Positions 36,624-47,787 of a stretch of 64,000 bases of DNA are shown piece after piece. The translations under genes and the position numbers were made by a program. Within the stretch, counting starts at the first letter, position 1, and every line of letters starts with the position of its first letter. The DNA comes from Polytrichum commune (Eukaryota; Streptophyta; Polytrichopsida; Polytrichales; Polytrichaceae). The stretch covers positions 44,883,169 through 44,947,168 of the forward strand of contig OX485806.1 in assembly GCA_950295325.1 (NCBI GenBank). The letters run 5' to 3'. The notes beneath the pieces were generated by a model, which did not search any database, was not told the origin of the DNA, and saw nothing but the letters and a program-made list of their open reading frames with translations.

Positions 36624-37559
36624 TGTCGCGCACCTCTCCATGAGAAGTGCCCGCAACACCATGGGCACAAGGGGGACCCCGGAGTGACACCCAGGACTTG
36701 TGGCGCTATTGGTGAGAGGACCCAAGTACTCTTAGTGTGGGTGAGGGCCCCGGGCGTTGAGAACGCCTCTCACCCACGGGGACTAAGAGTCATGAGGGTA
36801 AGGCCATAAGTTATGAGTAGCTTATGGCAGTGGAATTCTAGAATGCTAAGGAACACCTCAATCGGAGGTGCTAGCTAGGAGATATGGCCATTTGAGTGGG
36901 GCGCTGTCCCGGGACAGCACCCTAGGACAGCAGTGACCTGGGAGTGGTGCCCGGGACTGCCAAGGTTTGAAGAGCCATAAATTCCTCAATACTTGCCCGA
37001 ATGAGGCAAGTGAGGGGGGTCCATCGGCATCTACGCAAAGAGTAGGTGACAATAGAGTGGTCGCTCAATAGCATCAGACATCATATGTAGAAGTTATGCT
37101 GGTCTGAAGCTGCTGGGGGGTTTCTAGCCCCAGCGGCTAAGGGAAAATGTCCACTTGGCCCCAACCCTTGTAGAGAGACAAAAGGATACTTGATGGTGGG
37201 GTAGAGTCCCCGCCCAAAGTCCTAGAGGCTTATATGAAGCGGCTTAGCCGACCGACCCCCCCGGAGCATACTTGGCAATGTGCTCCGGGTAGTTGTAGTG
37301 TTGTTTTGGCAACACGATGATCAACTCAAGAGTGGACTTCCATGGATGGAAGTCCACCTTAGCCATTGGCTACCTACTAAGGGGAGAGTCCCGAATGCAT
37401 GTGTAGGAGGGTTTGGTGACCAAGCCATGAGCTTGAAAGTTCGCGGTTTTGGGAGCTAACCATGCATGTGCGTGGGATGTGCAGGTTAGCGCTCGTGGCA
37501 CTTGCTAGGTTGGAAAGGCAGTCAAGCTAAGTGAAGGAAAACTAGCAAGGGTTGCGACA
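36624..37559 (+). mobile_element. S1-B: 0.94-kb TG...CA element (probable solo LTR)
   Basis: The ends are TGTCGCGCACC and GGTTGCGACA, near-identical to S1-A along the whole length. Flanking 5-mers GTGAG and GTTAC agree at only 3 of 5 positions, so the target duplication is weak. Internal words such as GCGCTGTCCCGGGACAGC and GGACTTCCATGGATGGAAG are conserved. It interrupts an older repeat shared with 28,680-28,925. Confidence 0.8.
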
Positions 37560-37564
37560 GTTAC

Positions 37565-38054
37565 ATTCACCCCTAGCTTTGCCTTTGATTGCGTTTCTCC
37601 TCCTTGGTTCATACAATGCGTATGGAATATCCCATTATTCCACAAACCATACGGGTTTATTTAAAACTTATTCATTCTTAAACCTTAATTAATAATCATT
37701 TGATGACTACGAGCAACCTAATGCTCTACCTTCAACAGTAAAAATATTCCAAAGTTTCATTACTTGAAGAAGAAGCAAGAGGGTAGAAACCACCTAATTA
37801 AAGTCTTGCATTTCATTTGAATAATGTGATTCTTAAAGTTTATTATTGCAAATTGGATCAAATTGTGTACAAACGGTGCACAAACAAAATCTATAAACCA
37901 AAACACTCCATCATATCATCACACGACATTCACTCATCTTAAGTGAAATATTAATAAAGACTTGTAATTATGTGGACACTGCTAGACATGTTGTATTATT
38001 AAGAAAATATAAATTATTAAATATAATCCAATGGACACACATTTCCAACACTTA
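37565..38054. other. Older repeat fragment and AT-rich spacer
   Basis: The first ~170 bp is the older dispersed repeat described at 27,974-29,624. The rest is AT-rich with no gene seen. It ends at the TAACA target duplication of S3-2. Confidence 0.5.
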
Positions 38055-38424
38055 TAACATGTGGGAGTCTAATATTCGACAGAAATACGGAAATACGAAT
38101 CCATTTTCCATATTTTACCCTGCTTGTATGAGGATAATAGGGTCTTTTAGGTTGAATTAATTGTACTAGGAAATAGGGCAGTCTAAATCCGCCTCGCGCG
38201 ATAAAAGGATAAAAATGAGTATTATTATCGGTCCGTCAAATTGGGTTAGGGGGACCGTTTGATCATGGTCCGGACCAAGTAACGGTCGCACCAAGATTAA
38301 CCAACGGTCCGGAAGTGGCAGTTACAACGGATTTATGACGGTTGGGGGAAAACCGTCGGAAAATGGTTGGCAACCGTTTTCCGTTAAAACAAACGGTAAT
38401 AAGGGAAGGGAGAGGGAGGAAGGA

Positions 38425-38432
38425 TATTTAAG
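38425..38432 (+). promoter_or_regulatory. TATA-like box of S3-2
   Basis: TATTTAAG sits about 210 bp ahead of the S3 start codon, after a purine-rich run and before a CCTTCCTTCTCCTTCCC tract. The position is conserved in S3-1, where the box reads TACTTAAG. Confidence 0.45.
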
Positions 38433-38638
38433 GGTCCCTTCCTTCTCCTTCCCACTTTTTTTTCCTGTTCACAAGAGGCAAATTGTTGAGAGAACGAGTG
38501 GTGAGGTTGTTTGTTTTGAGCCGCCAGCAGTTGGATTGCTGGGACTCCGCAATTTCCAGTCACTGGCAGTTGGCTTGCCAGGACTCTGTAGCAATTAGGC
38601 GGAAGAGAGGGGATCCGGAGTTGAGAGAAGAGAGGAAA

Positions 38639-40682
38639 ATGCCGGAAGCACGGGAAGAGGATCGGAAGGAACCCATCCCAGTTCCGCTCAAAGCCCTCAT
38701 CCCTGCAATTCCGAGGGAGGACGGGGAGTTGCAGGAGCTAGCGGAGGATCTCCGGGTTATGGGCTGCGCGGGGTTGCTCGCCAAACCCTGGAACCCCCGA
38801 GCGGAAGATACCGTCTGGGAGTTCAAGTTCGAGAGAGGGAATCAATGGTTAGGAACCAAGAGGAGGGATCCGGATAGTTGGACTCCGGATGTTTGGAATA
38901 GGGTCTACGGGTTTCCGGGGGGAATTACGGAGGGATGGGCCGGCCGTCGCGATGGCCTGTTCGCTGGAAAGTTTAGAGGGGACGCAGACCCAAAGGACAA
39001 CTTTCACCCCGGGAACTGCCGGAACCTTAAAGAGCGGAGGGTGTTAGAATTCCTCCTGCCCATCCTTAACCCGGACAAACCGAAGCGGATTAGCCTTACC
39101 ATGGCTAACACCCTGTTCGGGGCTATGTCCGGAGTGAGGCCCGTGAATTGGGGGCTGATAATTCAAGAGATAGTAGGGTGGGCCTTCCCCCATATAGGCC
39201 AGAAACCCTCCTTCCTCTCCCCTTTCATTCTGCACCTCTATCAGCACTTCAACTGCATCACGACCGAGGAAGAGGACCTACTGACGATAGCGGCGGACGA
39301 GGTCACCTACAAGCACCATCCGGAAGCCGGAGACGGAGACTTCCAGCGACCCCATCATTCTGGAAACACCTCCCTCTTCACCCGGAAGCTCGTCGCCGAC
39401 CCTCCAGAGGCCAATCTCTCCTCCCCCTCATCATCATCCGGAACCCAGACCCAGCCGGGAGACCACTTGGCGGAATGTGGATCTCTCCGCTTGGGACTTT
39501 CCGGAGAATCCCTTCAAGCGGGTCCAGGAGGGGTTGGAGGATCTGTAGAACCAGTACTACCGGCTGGAACACATCGTCCGGGGAGCGAACCAGGCCCTGG
39601 ACGACTACGGACCCGAAAATATTCTCCGGGAGTTGGTAAAGAGGGCGGGCAGAATGGAGCTCGAGCAAGCTAAGACAGATAATGCTCACCTCACCGCGCA
39701 GGTAGCGGCCATGACTCAGGAGCTGAGTCAGAAGAGCGAGGAGATCCGGAAGTACCACGCGGAGCAGACAGTGGTCTTCAGTCGGATCCGGGAGCTGGTG
39801 GGGCATCCGGCAGAGATCGTCAACAAGTCGCATCTCTATGACAGGATGATGGAGTCCGGAGAACCCGCTTCCGCTAGGCAGACCCTCCCTATCCTCGTGA
39901 AATACTCACGGACGATGAAGGATCTCCTGGCGGAAATCCAGAAGGTGGTTCCGCCAAGCGGAACACCCCGGCGGGTACTCTATCCGGGTCCGCCTGGGTC
40001 ACCAACCGGAACCCTATACGAGGTGGTTGGTGAAGTTGCCCTGGTTCAAAATCCGCCAACGTCTGCAGGACCCAGCCAACAGGTTGGCGGCTCTCGGCCT
40101 GCTAGTTCCGGAAGAGCTCCGAAGAGGATCCGCTCTCCCTAGATGAGGCGGAAGAGCACCGGGTCTGTTAGATCCGGACGAGGCCAATCCCCTGTCCCGC
40201 GGACCTCGGATCGGTCCCGGACTCTAGACAGAGCTAGGACGCCGATAAGGCACCAAACTTCGGATCGAGAGGCAACTCCGAGTAGGGGTAAGGCCCCTAT
40301 GACCCAAGCCTCCTCGTCGTCTCCTCCGGACTGCCAAATGGTTAGCCCATTCCCTTCGCCACCCTCAAGGGCGGCCTCCAACAGGGATCCGCGGACCGCC
40401 TCGATCTCGGGCGGACAGAATCCGGAACAGTGCACCGGAAGCGATCCTTCCCCGATCCGGAGCATCCGGAAGGGAAGTACAGTTTTCGGAACACCAGGTT
40501 CCGGAACACGGCGGACCGAAGGAGCAGCAGACTCGGAGGATGAGATTGCCCTTTCTCCGAACATGAGGAGGATGCTTACGCGATTGCAGAAGGCATTGTC
40601 GGGAGGGGGCTTATCCGCTGTCAGTGGACTCGGCAGCCATTCGAAGGAGGGAGCGGCTCAGAAGAAGCACCGCTCTTCTTAG
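38639..40682 (+). pseudogene. S3-encoded protein, copy 2 (nearly intact); PF20167-like domain plus coiled coil
   Basis: The start ATG is at 38,639 (MPEAREEDRKEP), where similarity to copy 1 also begins. The first ~220 residues are unbroken. They contain WNRVYGFPGG, ILNPDKPKRISLTMA, GVRPVNWGLIIQEIVGW and ILHLYQHFNC, a layout that resembles the putative plant transposon protein domain PF20167. A small deletion near 39,325 shifts the frame, and TAG codons at 39,546-39,548 and 40,140-40,142 replace Gln codons kept in copy 1. A probable coiled coil (ELEQAKTDNAHLTAQ, QELSQKSEEIRKYH) and a Ser/Arg/Pro-rich tail follow, ending at 40,682. The full protein would be about 680 residues. Its function is unknown; a retroelement structural or accessory role is a guess. 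Confidence 0.7.
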
Positions 40683-40970
40683 GTTAGGATGGTAGTTAGA
40701 TCAGTTAGGCATAATAGAGGTAGGAAGATAGGACTTAGGAGTTTTTGAAGATGAGGAATAAAATTCTCCCTTGGGTTTTGTCAGCGGAAAATCTGGATCT
40801 TGATCCGGGAAATCCGGGAGAACGAATGCAGTTAGGGTTTTTTTTTGTAGCGGCGGCCGCCTGGGCCGCCGCCCTCAGTTTAGGAATTTTCGGGGCCTCT
40901 ACTTAAGGCTGAATAAAGAGTTGGAGAAGGGTTCCCTTCTCCATTGTTGTATTCTGATTGCTCCTACTCT

Positions 40971-40976
40971 AATAAA
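40971..40976 (+). terminator. Poly(A) signal AATAAA of S3-2
   Basis: AATAAA lies about 290 bp past the S3 stop codon, in the context CTCTAATAAATTTT. It is conserved with 7,651 in S3-1. Confidence 0.5.
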
Positions 40977-41142
40977 TTTTTTTGATCTCTCACTCCTTGA
41001 CTGTCCTTGCTTGACTTTGCGCATGAATGATGTTGAGATTGTTAGCGGAGGAGAGAGAACATGAGGGGATAGGAGTTCCGGATAGGGCATAGGAGAAGAG
41101 ACCCGGATCAGATCTAGTTATTGCCTTGCGGATCCTCTCTGT

Positions 41143-41640
41143 GTGTAGTGGGAAGGAAACCTTACTATTCCGGATGGTTGAGTAACGTCTAGGTGGGATA
41201 GCCGCTGGGAGGATTGGGTGAGATCCGGAAGGGATCCGGACTTACACCAATCTGATCTTCTGAAGAGGTCCCACCGTCCTTAGACGGACCAATCCAGAAA
41301 GTGGTACGGATCGCCCAGTTAGCTCAGATTGAATAGAGTCCAAGGTAGTGGTAGCCGGATCGATCCATCAGAGGGAGGAGGGAAGGACCGGAACAGTTAG
41401 GATTCCGGGTTGGAAGCCATCTCCGGAGTGTAGTGGGAAGGGAAACCTCATTGTTCCGGATGTCTGGGTACGTCTAGGTGAGATAGTCGTGGGGAGGACT
41501 GGGCAAAGATCCGGAAAGAATCCGGACTTGCGCCAGTCTGATCTTCTGATGAGGTCTCACCGATTGTGGACGGGACAATCCGGAAAGTGGTACGGATCAC
41601 CCACTTATCCCGTTGAGTCAGATTTCCGGTTGGAATATGG
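41143..41640 (+). repeat. Two direct repeats of about 288-bp period in S3-2
   Basis: The modules start near 41,143 and 41,431 with GTAGTGGGAAGG, followed by TCCGGATG, ACGTCTAGGTG, TCTGATCTTCTGA and AAAGTGGTACGGATC in the same order. The equivalent pair exists in S3-1. Confidence 0.75.
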
Positions 41641-42090
41641 AATACTCCGGTCGTTGTAGTCCTAAGATATAACCTGGATCCCCCTGTATGACCTACCAAG
41701 ACGGATTTGGCCAATCCGGATTGGTTGTGAGGGAATATCCGGATCCCACTCTTATAAGGGACATCTTCACCGGAAGAAACCACCTATTCTAGAGGGTAGA
41801 ACGTAGAGGGGTAAATCTGGATCAGAGGGGTGAGTAAGTATTATAGCTAGGACCTAGAGATACAATCCGGAAAGGCAAACTCCGGAAGAAGAAGAGTTTC
41901 CAAAAGGCCGGAAACCGGGGTTTCCGGAAATTCAGCTAAGGAGTGGAAAATAAGTGGGTACGGAGAGCTCTCGACCTCCTACACTTCACAGAATCCCTGG
42001 ACGATACTAGGGTCATCCGGACAAAACCGGATTAGGCACTTGAAAACGCCAATCCCGGATATTTTGATGTTCGCGTGTTCCCACATAACA

Positions 42091-43058
42091 TGTTTAATTT
42101 ACATTATAACCTCTTTAAAATCATGCGTGTGGCAAACAAAATATATGTGATAGTGAGGAGGTCTAAAATGTTAACATAACTAAGTGATAATAGAAAATTA
42201 ATGTAGCATGTGACATTATGCAATAAAAAACTCAACATTGCAATATCGACAGTGATAACAAGTTGATGTGTGTGAGAGTGTGATTTGAATGCTTTTGTGA
42301 ATTATTCTAATGATAAAATTTATGATATATGAGAGGCAAATGTGATAACAGGTAGGGTGATTTAAATTGATCACACCATATAATGCTAAAATATAAGGTG
42401 TTTCAGAAAGTTAAATTGATCCTAGGTGTTGTAGGATTATTCTTGGTGTCTAGTTTCTTTGTGCATGCTTTGTTCTTAATTGTGGTTTTCCATACTACCA
42501 TTCAAACCACCATTAAGGTTTTTTTTTCTATCATATAAATCATACAAAAAACCTTCTTGTTTGTAGTGACATATTCGATGTTTGGTCGCTCATAGCACAT
42601 GGGTTTGGGTTCCCTCTCTTCCATTATTCCATACCTTGGAGAATATTAATGCTTGCAATTCTTCCGGTAATTCATCAATGTTCCTTTTGAATTGAGACCG
42701 GTAAGTAAATTTTTTCTTTTTTTTCTTTAATAATTTCCATATTTTATCTTTGTAATTCTTTTGCATATCCCACATTAGATCATGAAGTCTTTTTGTTCTT
42801 TTCGATTTCTTTGAAGTTGATTTAATTGTGTCATACTTTGGATAATCCCACGGCCATTTACCTAAAGCCGGAATTTTTTGTTGTTTCAAATATATTTCTT
42901 CACCTTCTATGTCAACCTATATATAGAGCCCTTGAAGCTTAAATTGTTCAAGACTTCGTTGTACAAATTTCTCCACACAATTCTATTTTTGTGGTCCAAA
43001 TACTTTTGACGATTTTCATTTCTCAACTATATCTTGTTGAAAACTTCCACACAATATT
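42091..43058. other. AT-rich spacer with one basic ORF
   Basis: Mostly AT-rich. A - strand ORF (42,590-42,889, 99 codons) is Lys-rich with a phrase NIDELPEELQALIF that looks coding-like. No family is recognised and no start context stands out, so I do not call it as a gene. Confidence 0.4.
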
Positions 43059-43875
43059 TGTCATGCACCTCTCCATGAGGAATGCCTTGAATACCATGGG
43101 CACAAGAAGGACCTAGTGACTTGTGGCGCCCTTGGTGAGAGGGCTCTAGGCGTTGGGAATGCCTCCCACCCACAGAGACTAGGAGGCACAAGGGTAAGGT
43201 CATTAGCTACGCGTAATTTATGACGTGCCAATTTTAGAATGCTCAAAAATACCTCAATCGGAGGTGTGACCTAGGAGTTATGGCAATTTGAGTGGGACGT
43301 TATCCTCGGACAACACCCTGGGATAGCAATGACCTAGGAGTAGCATCCAAGACTGCCCAGGTTTGAACAACCATAATTTCCTCAATACTTACCTCAATGA
43401 AGCAAGTGAGGTGCCCATCGGCATTTGTACAAAGAGTGGATGTCAATAGGGTGGTTGCTTGTTAGCATCAAGGATCATAGCAAATTGTCGTGTAAATACC
43501 GATCGTGTGTCACTGCAGCTCGAGTACCAACCACCACTAATAAACAACACTAAAACATAGCAAGGTCACACATGAACAACACATATTGACATGCCCCCCT
43601 TAGCTGACTATGGAGTCCCGCCAATCAGCTAGGACCAAGTCAATCCAAGGGTATGGATAATGAAGAATTGCTCCACAACCAACTAGCGTGGCGAACGTCA
43701 TCCCAAGGAATTATAGGCTGGGTGCAATGTGAGCCCCATCCTTAATCGCCTCTGATGGTTGGCCATCAGATTCCACAGAATTAATTTCACCGCCTCATGT
43801 CAATTGCGTTTGTAAGTCATAACTTCTCATCTTCCATTTGGGCAGGTAGAAGATGATGAAAACCACACAGGATCC

Positions 43876-44400
43876 TTAAATACGATTGGTGGAAGCACCA
43901 AGTACCGAAGATACTCGACAGCGAGGACAACTCCACTGTCCAAATGGTAGAGAAGTCAAGGGTGGCCTCAAGCATGCCATGTGCCAACCACGTTGACACT
44001 GATCACACAATAGCATAGTAGCCACTCCTTTCTTCTCTCCACACACAAAACATGAAAGACCTTCTGGCACGACAGCTAGTTCAGGATGAACTGTACCCTC
44101 AATGGGTAGATGACATGGGGCACAGTTTTTGGAATGCTCGCGACATTCCCTGCCATCTTTGCCTTCCAACAACAACAAGCCACTCGGCAACACCTCCTTC
44201 ACCCGAAGGATAGTGCGTCCCGCCCTGACATCCAATGTCGTAGGCGCCTCACGTTGGAGATAAACATAATCCCCTTGCCGAAATTTCCGCAACTGAGGTC
44301 GGTAAGCACCACTGCGAATGCGTGCATAACGCAATGTGTCACGGTGTTGAGCAATGGACAAATGGCTCTCAAGAAGAATTGAGCCCGCTCCTGCAAACAC
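43876..44400 (-). pseudogene. Gypsy integrase C-terminus and PHD finger
   Basis: The frame opens near 44,400, about where the upstream integrase frame breaks. It first encodes an integrase tail with SIAQHRDTLRYARIRSG and FRQGDYVYLQRE, typical of the basic C-terminal domain. The end is a C4-H-C3 zinc finger of PHD type: CFVC, CDQC, GWHMAC and CPRC, at about 43,920-44,060. All eight metal ligands are present. PHD fingers commonly read the histone H3 tail, so a role in choosing integration sites by chromatin state is a reasonable inference. No chromodomain is seen. The protein stops at 43,876. Confidence 0.8.
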
Positions 44401-44405
44401 TCTGC

Positions 44406-45130
44406 CTAAATGTTTGGGTCATCCAAGTCCACAACAGGAGCTAACTTTTCTCGAATAGAACTCGGGAGAATAGGCTCACGTCCATACAATAATTGATACA
44501 GGCTGTAGGGTGCCAAAGAGGCCTGCCTACTAAATCGATAGCCCATAGCAATCCAAGGCAACATAAGGTCCCAATCCCGGTGGCTTCCCCGAAGTAATCC
44601 ATACTTATTCAAACCACGCTTGGTTGTCTGAACAACCCATTCAGCCAAGCCATCTGCCTCCGGATGATATTGAGAGGTGGTACGGTGATCTATGAGCGCC
44701 TTAGTGTACAACTCCTCAAAAACACTAAGGAACTCCCTCCCTTGGTCCATCAACACCTCAACCGGTGCTCCAAAACGTGCTAACACGCGATCCAAAAAGG
44801 AGGCCGTGGTCAACTCTGCAGAGTTTTGGGGTAGAGCAACAAACTCAATCCACTTGCTAAAATGCTCCACCATCACCAAAACGTACTTTGCCCCACGTGG
44901 TGTAACCACCAACGGCCCTGCAAAGTCCAGCGACCAACGGTAGCCCAATCCCATGATAGGTAAGGGTTGTAACTGAGGTGTTAAAGCTAGACCTGACCCG
45001 GTCACAAACTTCACACCTCCCGACATAGGCAGCCACTTGCTCTTACATGCCAGTCCACCAATATTGGCCACGCAACATCGAATGTGTCCTGCGTATGCTA
45101 AAATGGCCAAGTTCCTCGTACACTTGTTGC
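44406..45130 (-). pseudogene. Gypsy integrase: zinc-binding and DDE core
   Basis: The H2C2 region (GHFSIRRTHSML ... CEVC, about 45,000-45,110) is in the RNase H frame, and a TAA at 45,043-45,045 interrupts it. The catalytic core is in another frame, so a frameshift lies near 45,000. Core residues visible are Asp in SLDFAGPLVV, Asp in VLMDQGREF and Glu in HPEADGLAEWVVQTTKRG. YQLLYGREPILP is the usual gypsy signature after the core. The frame ends with a TAG at 44,406-44,408 (DLDDPNI). The enzyme would insert the cDNA into the genome; this copy is broken. Confidence 0.85.
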
Positions 45131-46962
45131 ACCAAGGAGGCCCTTTGATCCGGCCTAGAAACAATACACCTTGTCCCATCCGGCCACAATCGAAATAACA
45201 AACCGTTCTCCCAACAGAACCTTGTTATTTGATGTCCAATCCTATCCCTTTCCATTGCCGAAATAGACAAAAGTAAGGTACCCTGTTGAAGCTTATGCAA
45301 TACGGGAAGATCCTCCCATATATCCGCAATAGTTTGAGGCCTATCAATCTCATCATCCGAGCCCTGCATCAGAATCTCAACAGATGCACCAGAAAATAAA
45401 GTGAGGTAAGCAGCCACGTACCAACCTGGAACCGCCTCTCGATCACAATCTCCATGCCACCTGGCCCCGGTCAAGTCCTCATCCGAAGGACTTGGATTGC
45501 GTGAGAGTCCATCTGCATCTAGGTTGGTAATCCCAGCACGGTGTATCACCTCAAAGTCATACTCTTGGAGCAACAAAGCCCACCTGGCAAGCTTGCTAGT
45601 AAGCTTATCCGACTCCATGAGCCACCGTAATGGCTGATGGTCAATCACTAAAGTAAAGTGTTGACCATAAAGATACGGCCGAAAATGAGCAATAGCCCAT
45701 ACCGCCGCCAATGCTTCTCCCTCGTAGGATGAATAATTAGCCTCCGTGTTATTGCTTCGCGATGCGTAAGCAACAACATACTCCCGGCCAAAATCATCCT
45801 TCTGAGTGAGAACTGCTCCCAAACCCAATGAACTCCAATCCGTATGCAACTGGAAGGATTTGGAAACATCCGGACGTCAAAGCACTAGAGCCGCACCCAG
45901 TTTCTGCTTCAATGTCTCAAATGCTTGTCGCTGCTCACGACCCCAAGTCCAAGGTTGGTCCTTGCTCGTGAGAATGGTAAGAGGCTTGGCGATCAAGCTA
46001 AAGTTCTTGACGAATTGACGATAGTAATTCGCCAAGCCCAAGAAAGCACGAAGTCTTTGCACATCGACCGGTGCCGGAATCTTCTGCAAGGCATCCACCT
46101 TAGCTTGTTGTACCCCAAGACCTCTTGGAATAATCATATGACCTAGATATGCTAGTCGGTCATGGAAAAACTTGCACTTGCCATGGTGCAAGCGCAATCC
46201 CCACCGCCGTAATCGCTAAAAAACGGCTTGAAGATGCTTTACATGCTCCTGTGGTGTTTTGTTGAAAATGATTACGTCATCAATGTAACACCGAGCAAAA
46301 GGCAAGCCAGAGAGAACTTGGTCCATCACTCTCTGAAACTCAGCATGCCCATTCTTGAGGTCAAATGGAAGAAACTTCCAATGGTATAGTTGATCCTTCC
46401 CATCATGATTAACTCCCTAAAATGCGGTCTTCACCCGATATCCTATAAGTAATGGGAGTTGGTGATATCCGGATCTCAAGTCCAAGGTGCTGAAGACCCG
46501 AGAAAATCCGATGGCATCGAACAACTCCTCCGTGATTAGCATGGGATACCGATCCGACTTGGTCTTCCGATTAACTGGACGGTAATCCCCACACATCCGT
46601 TTCTCCGTCCAATTGCCAAAGATATCCTTCTTTGATGGCATAACCGTAGTACAAGCATACTCCCCGTTGGAAAGTTTGATTAGCCTTGCTGCCAAGAGCT
46701 CTCGGCAGCGAGCCTAAATGCCAATCCGCTCGGAAACACTGAGCCTGTAAGGTCTCTGGAAAATGGGATGGTCCTCCTCCAACTGAATGTGGATGGGTTT
46801 TAGATCTTGAAGGCTAAAAACAAAACATCTACGGTACGAGCGAATAAATGCTCGTACCTTCTGTGCCTCAACACCAGTGAGATGAGGGCCTAATTCCAAT
46901 GGCCAATCATCAAACTCTGTAGTCTCCCTCTCCACCAAAGGAGAACCACCTGATGCTGGCAC
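45043..46962 (-). pseudogene. Gypsy reverse transcriptase and RNase H
   Basis: The region begins with FDDWPLELGPHLTG and FQRPYRLSVSERIGI, then a TAG at 46,714-46,716. RT motifs follow in order: MCGDYRPVNRKT, STLDLRSGYHQL (first catalytic Asp), a TAG at 46,417-46,419, and the YIDD box (46,276-46,287, RCYIDDVIIF), then a TAG at 46,216-46,218. LAYLGHMI and LRAFLGLANYYRQFVKNF are the standard thumb/connection signatures. After a TGA at 45,877-45,879, RNase H opens with LHTDWSSLGLGAVLTQ and continues through YSSYEGEALAAVWAI and FTLVIDHQPL. All of this lies in one frame, so stops rather than shifts inactivate it. Confidence 0.9.
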
Positions 46963-46974
46963 AGACTCTAATTA

Positions 46975-47787
46975 CTAATGAGAGGAGGGGGAATTGACCA
47001 TGCCCCCAGTCTCGGTGCTAGTACTAAAGTCTGGCATTTCTTCATCACCACCAATATGTGATGATGAAGCCACCACCGGAGGCGAAAAAGCTGAAGCAGT
47101 GTAAAAATGTTGAGCTCGAAGCTCCTCCATCACATCCTGCTCGAATTGAAAAATTCGTTCGGCTTCTCCAACCATGGCGTGAATTCCCTCCTCTATGGAT
47201 GTGGACCGTTGTGCCCTTTGACTAGAGTTTTCTGCCCCCAGAGACAACCACTGGTCACCACGATGCCTTTGCAATGAAAGGCATAAAGCAACAGTCCACA
47301 CCATGGTATGAAGATCCATGGCTTGGCCCAACACGAAGCGTCGTTGGCCCTCAGAAAGACCGGGAGCTGGGGTGGTGCCAGTGCGGAATCCCATAGCACG
47401 CTCTCGTTTGTCAGCCATTGGTTTGGTGTGGGTTTTGGTGTGAACATCCCACACCATACCCGGCCCCCGATCGCGAAAAGCGAATGACTGTGGAAACGTC
47501 ATAAATGTGCGAAAGGCCCGCCGTGGTGTCCCCATTTTATTGACCAATGCCAACGGGGGTAAATCATCTCGAACAACCGACAAAGAAGTCCGGTTTGGAT
47601 CCAAGATGTCATCCACCTTTTGATCAAAAGGTGGAGGCACTACAAAAAATGCTACAGCTAAAGTAGATGACGGTGTGAGGTTGGTCCAAATCCACCGAGG
47701 CCGGTGGGCATAAGAACCAATGCTCGCGGCATCCACAAAAATGGGATCTCCAAGGTGTTGACGAACATAATGATCGCCTTCCAACAC
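46975..47787 (-). pseudogene. Embedded C5 methyltransferase, C-terminal half
   Basis: This half is one frame away from the N-terminal half. It carries motif VIII-like AHRPRWIWTNL (about 47,678-47,711), equivalent to the RARYFWGNL-type motif of DNMT3 enzymes. A longer segment follows that would include target recognition. The end is a motif IX/X-like stretch, ERAMGF and LGQAMDLHTMVWTVALC (about 47,281-47,340). The end (GGMVNSPSSH) runs into adjacent TAG and TAA codons at 46,972-46,977, then straight on in frame into the RT region. It was evidently fused to the polyprotein. The domain is DNMT3-like in motif order, not permuted as in plant DRM enzymes. Confidence 0.8.

Larger units (their letters stand above)
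38060..42085 (+). mobile_element. S3-2: 4.03-kb TG...CA element (probable solo LTR) with its own gene
   Basis: The ends are TGTGGGAG and GTGTTCCCACA, flanked by exact 5-bp duplications TAACA (38,055-38,059 and 42,086-42,090). It is colinear with S3-1 over its full length. It contains a TATA-like site, the S3 reading frame, a poly(A) signal and the duplicated 3' module. Neither end is repeated inside the unit. LTR-type ends, a 5-bp duplication and no paired LTR point to a giant solo LTR. A non-autonomous gene-bearing retroelement is the main alternative. Confidence 0.85.

Noticed and set aside
42590-42889. Lys-rich 99-codon ORF with an ELPEELQALIF phrase
   Set aside because: The phrase hints at a short helical motif, but the length, composition and lack of context do not support a gene call.
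43720-43770. TGTGAGCCCCATCCTTAATCG, resembling an S2 left end
   Set aside because: The S2 hallmark that should follow is absent and no partner right end is found, so this is a chance or ancient match.
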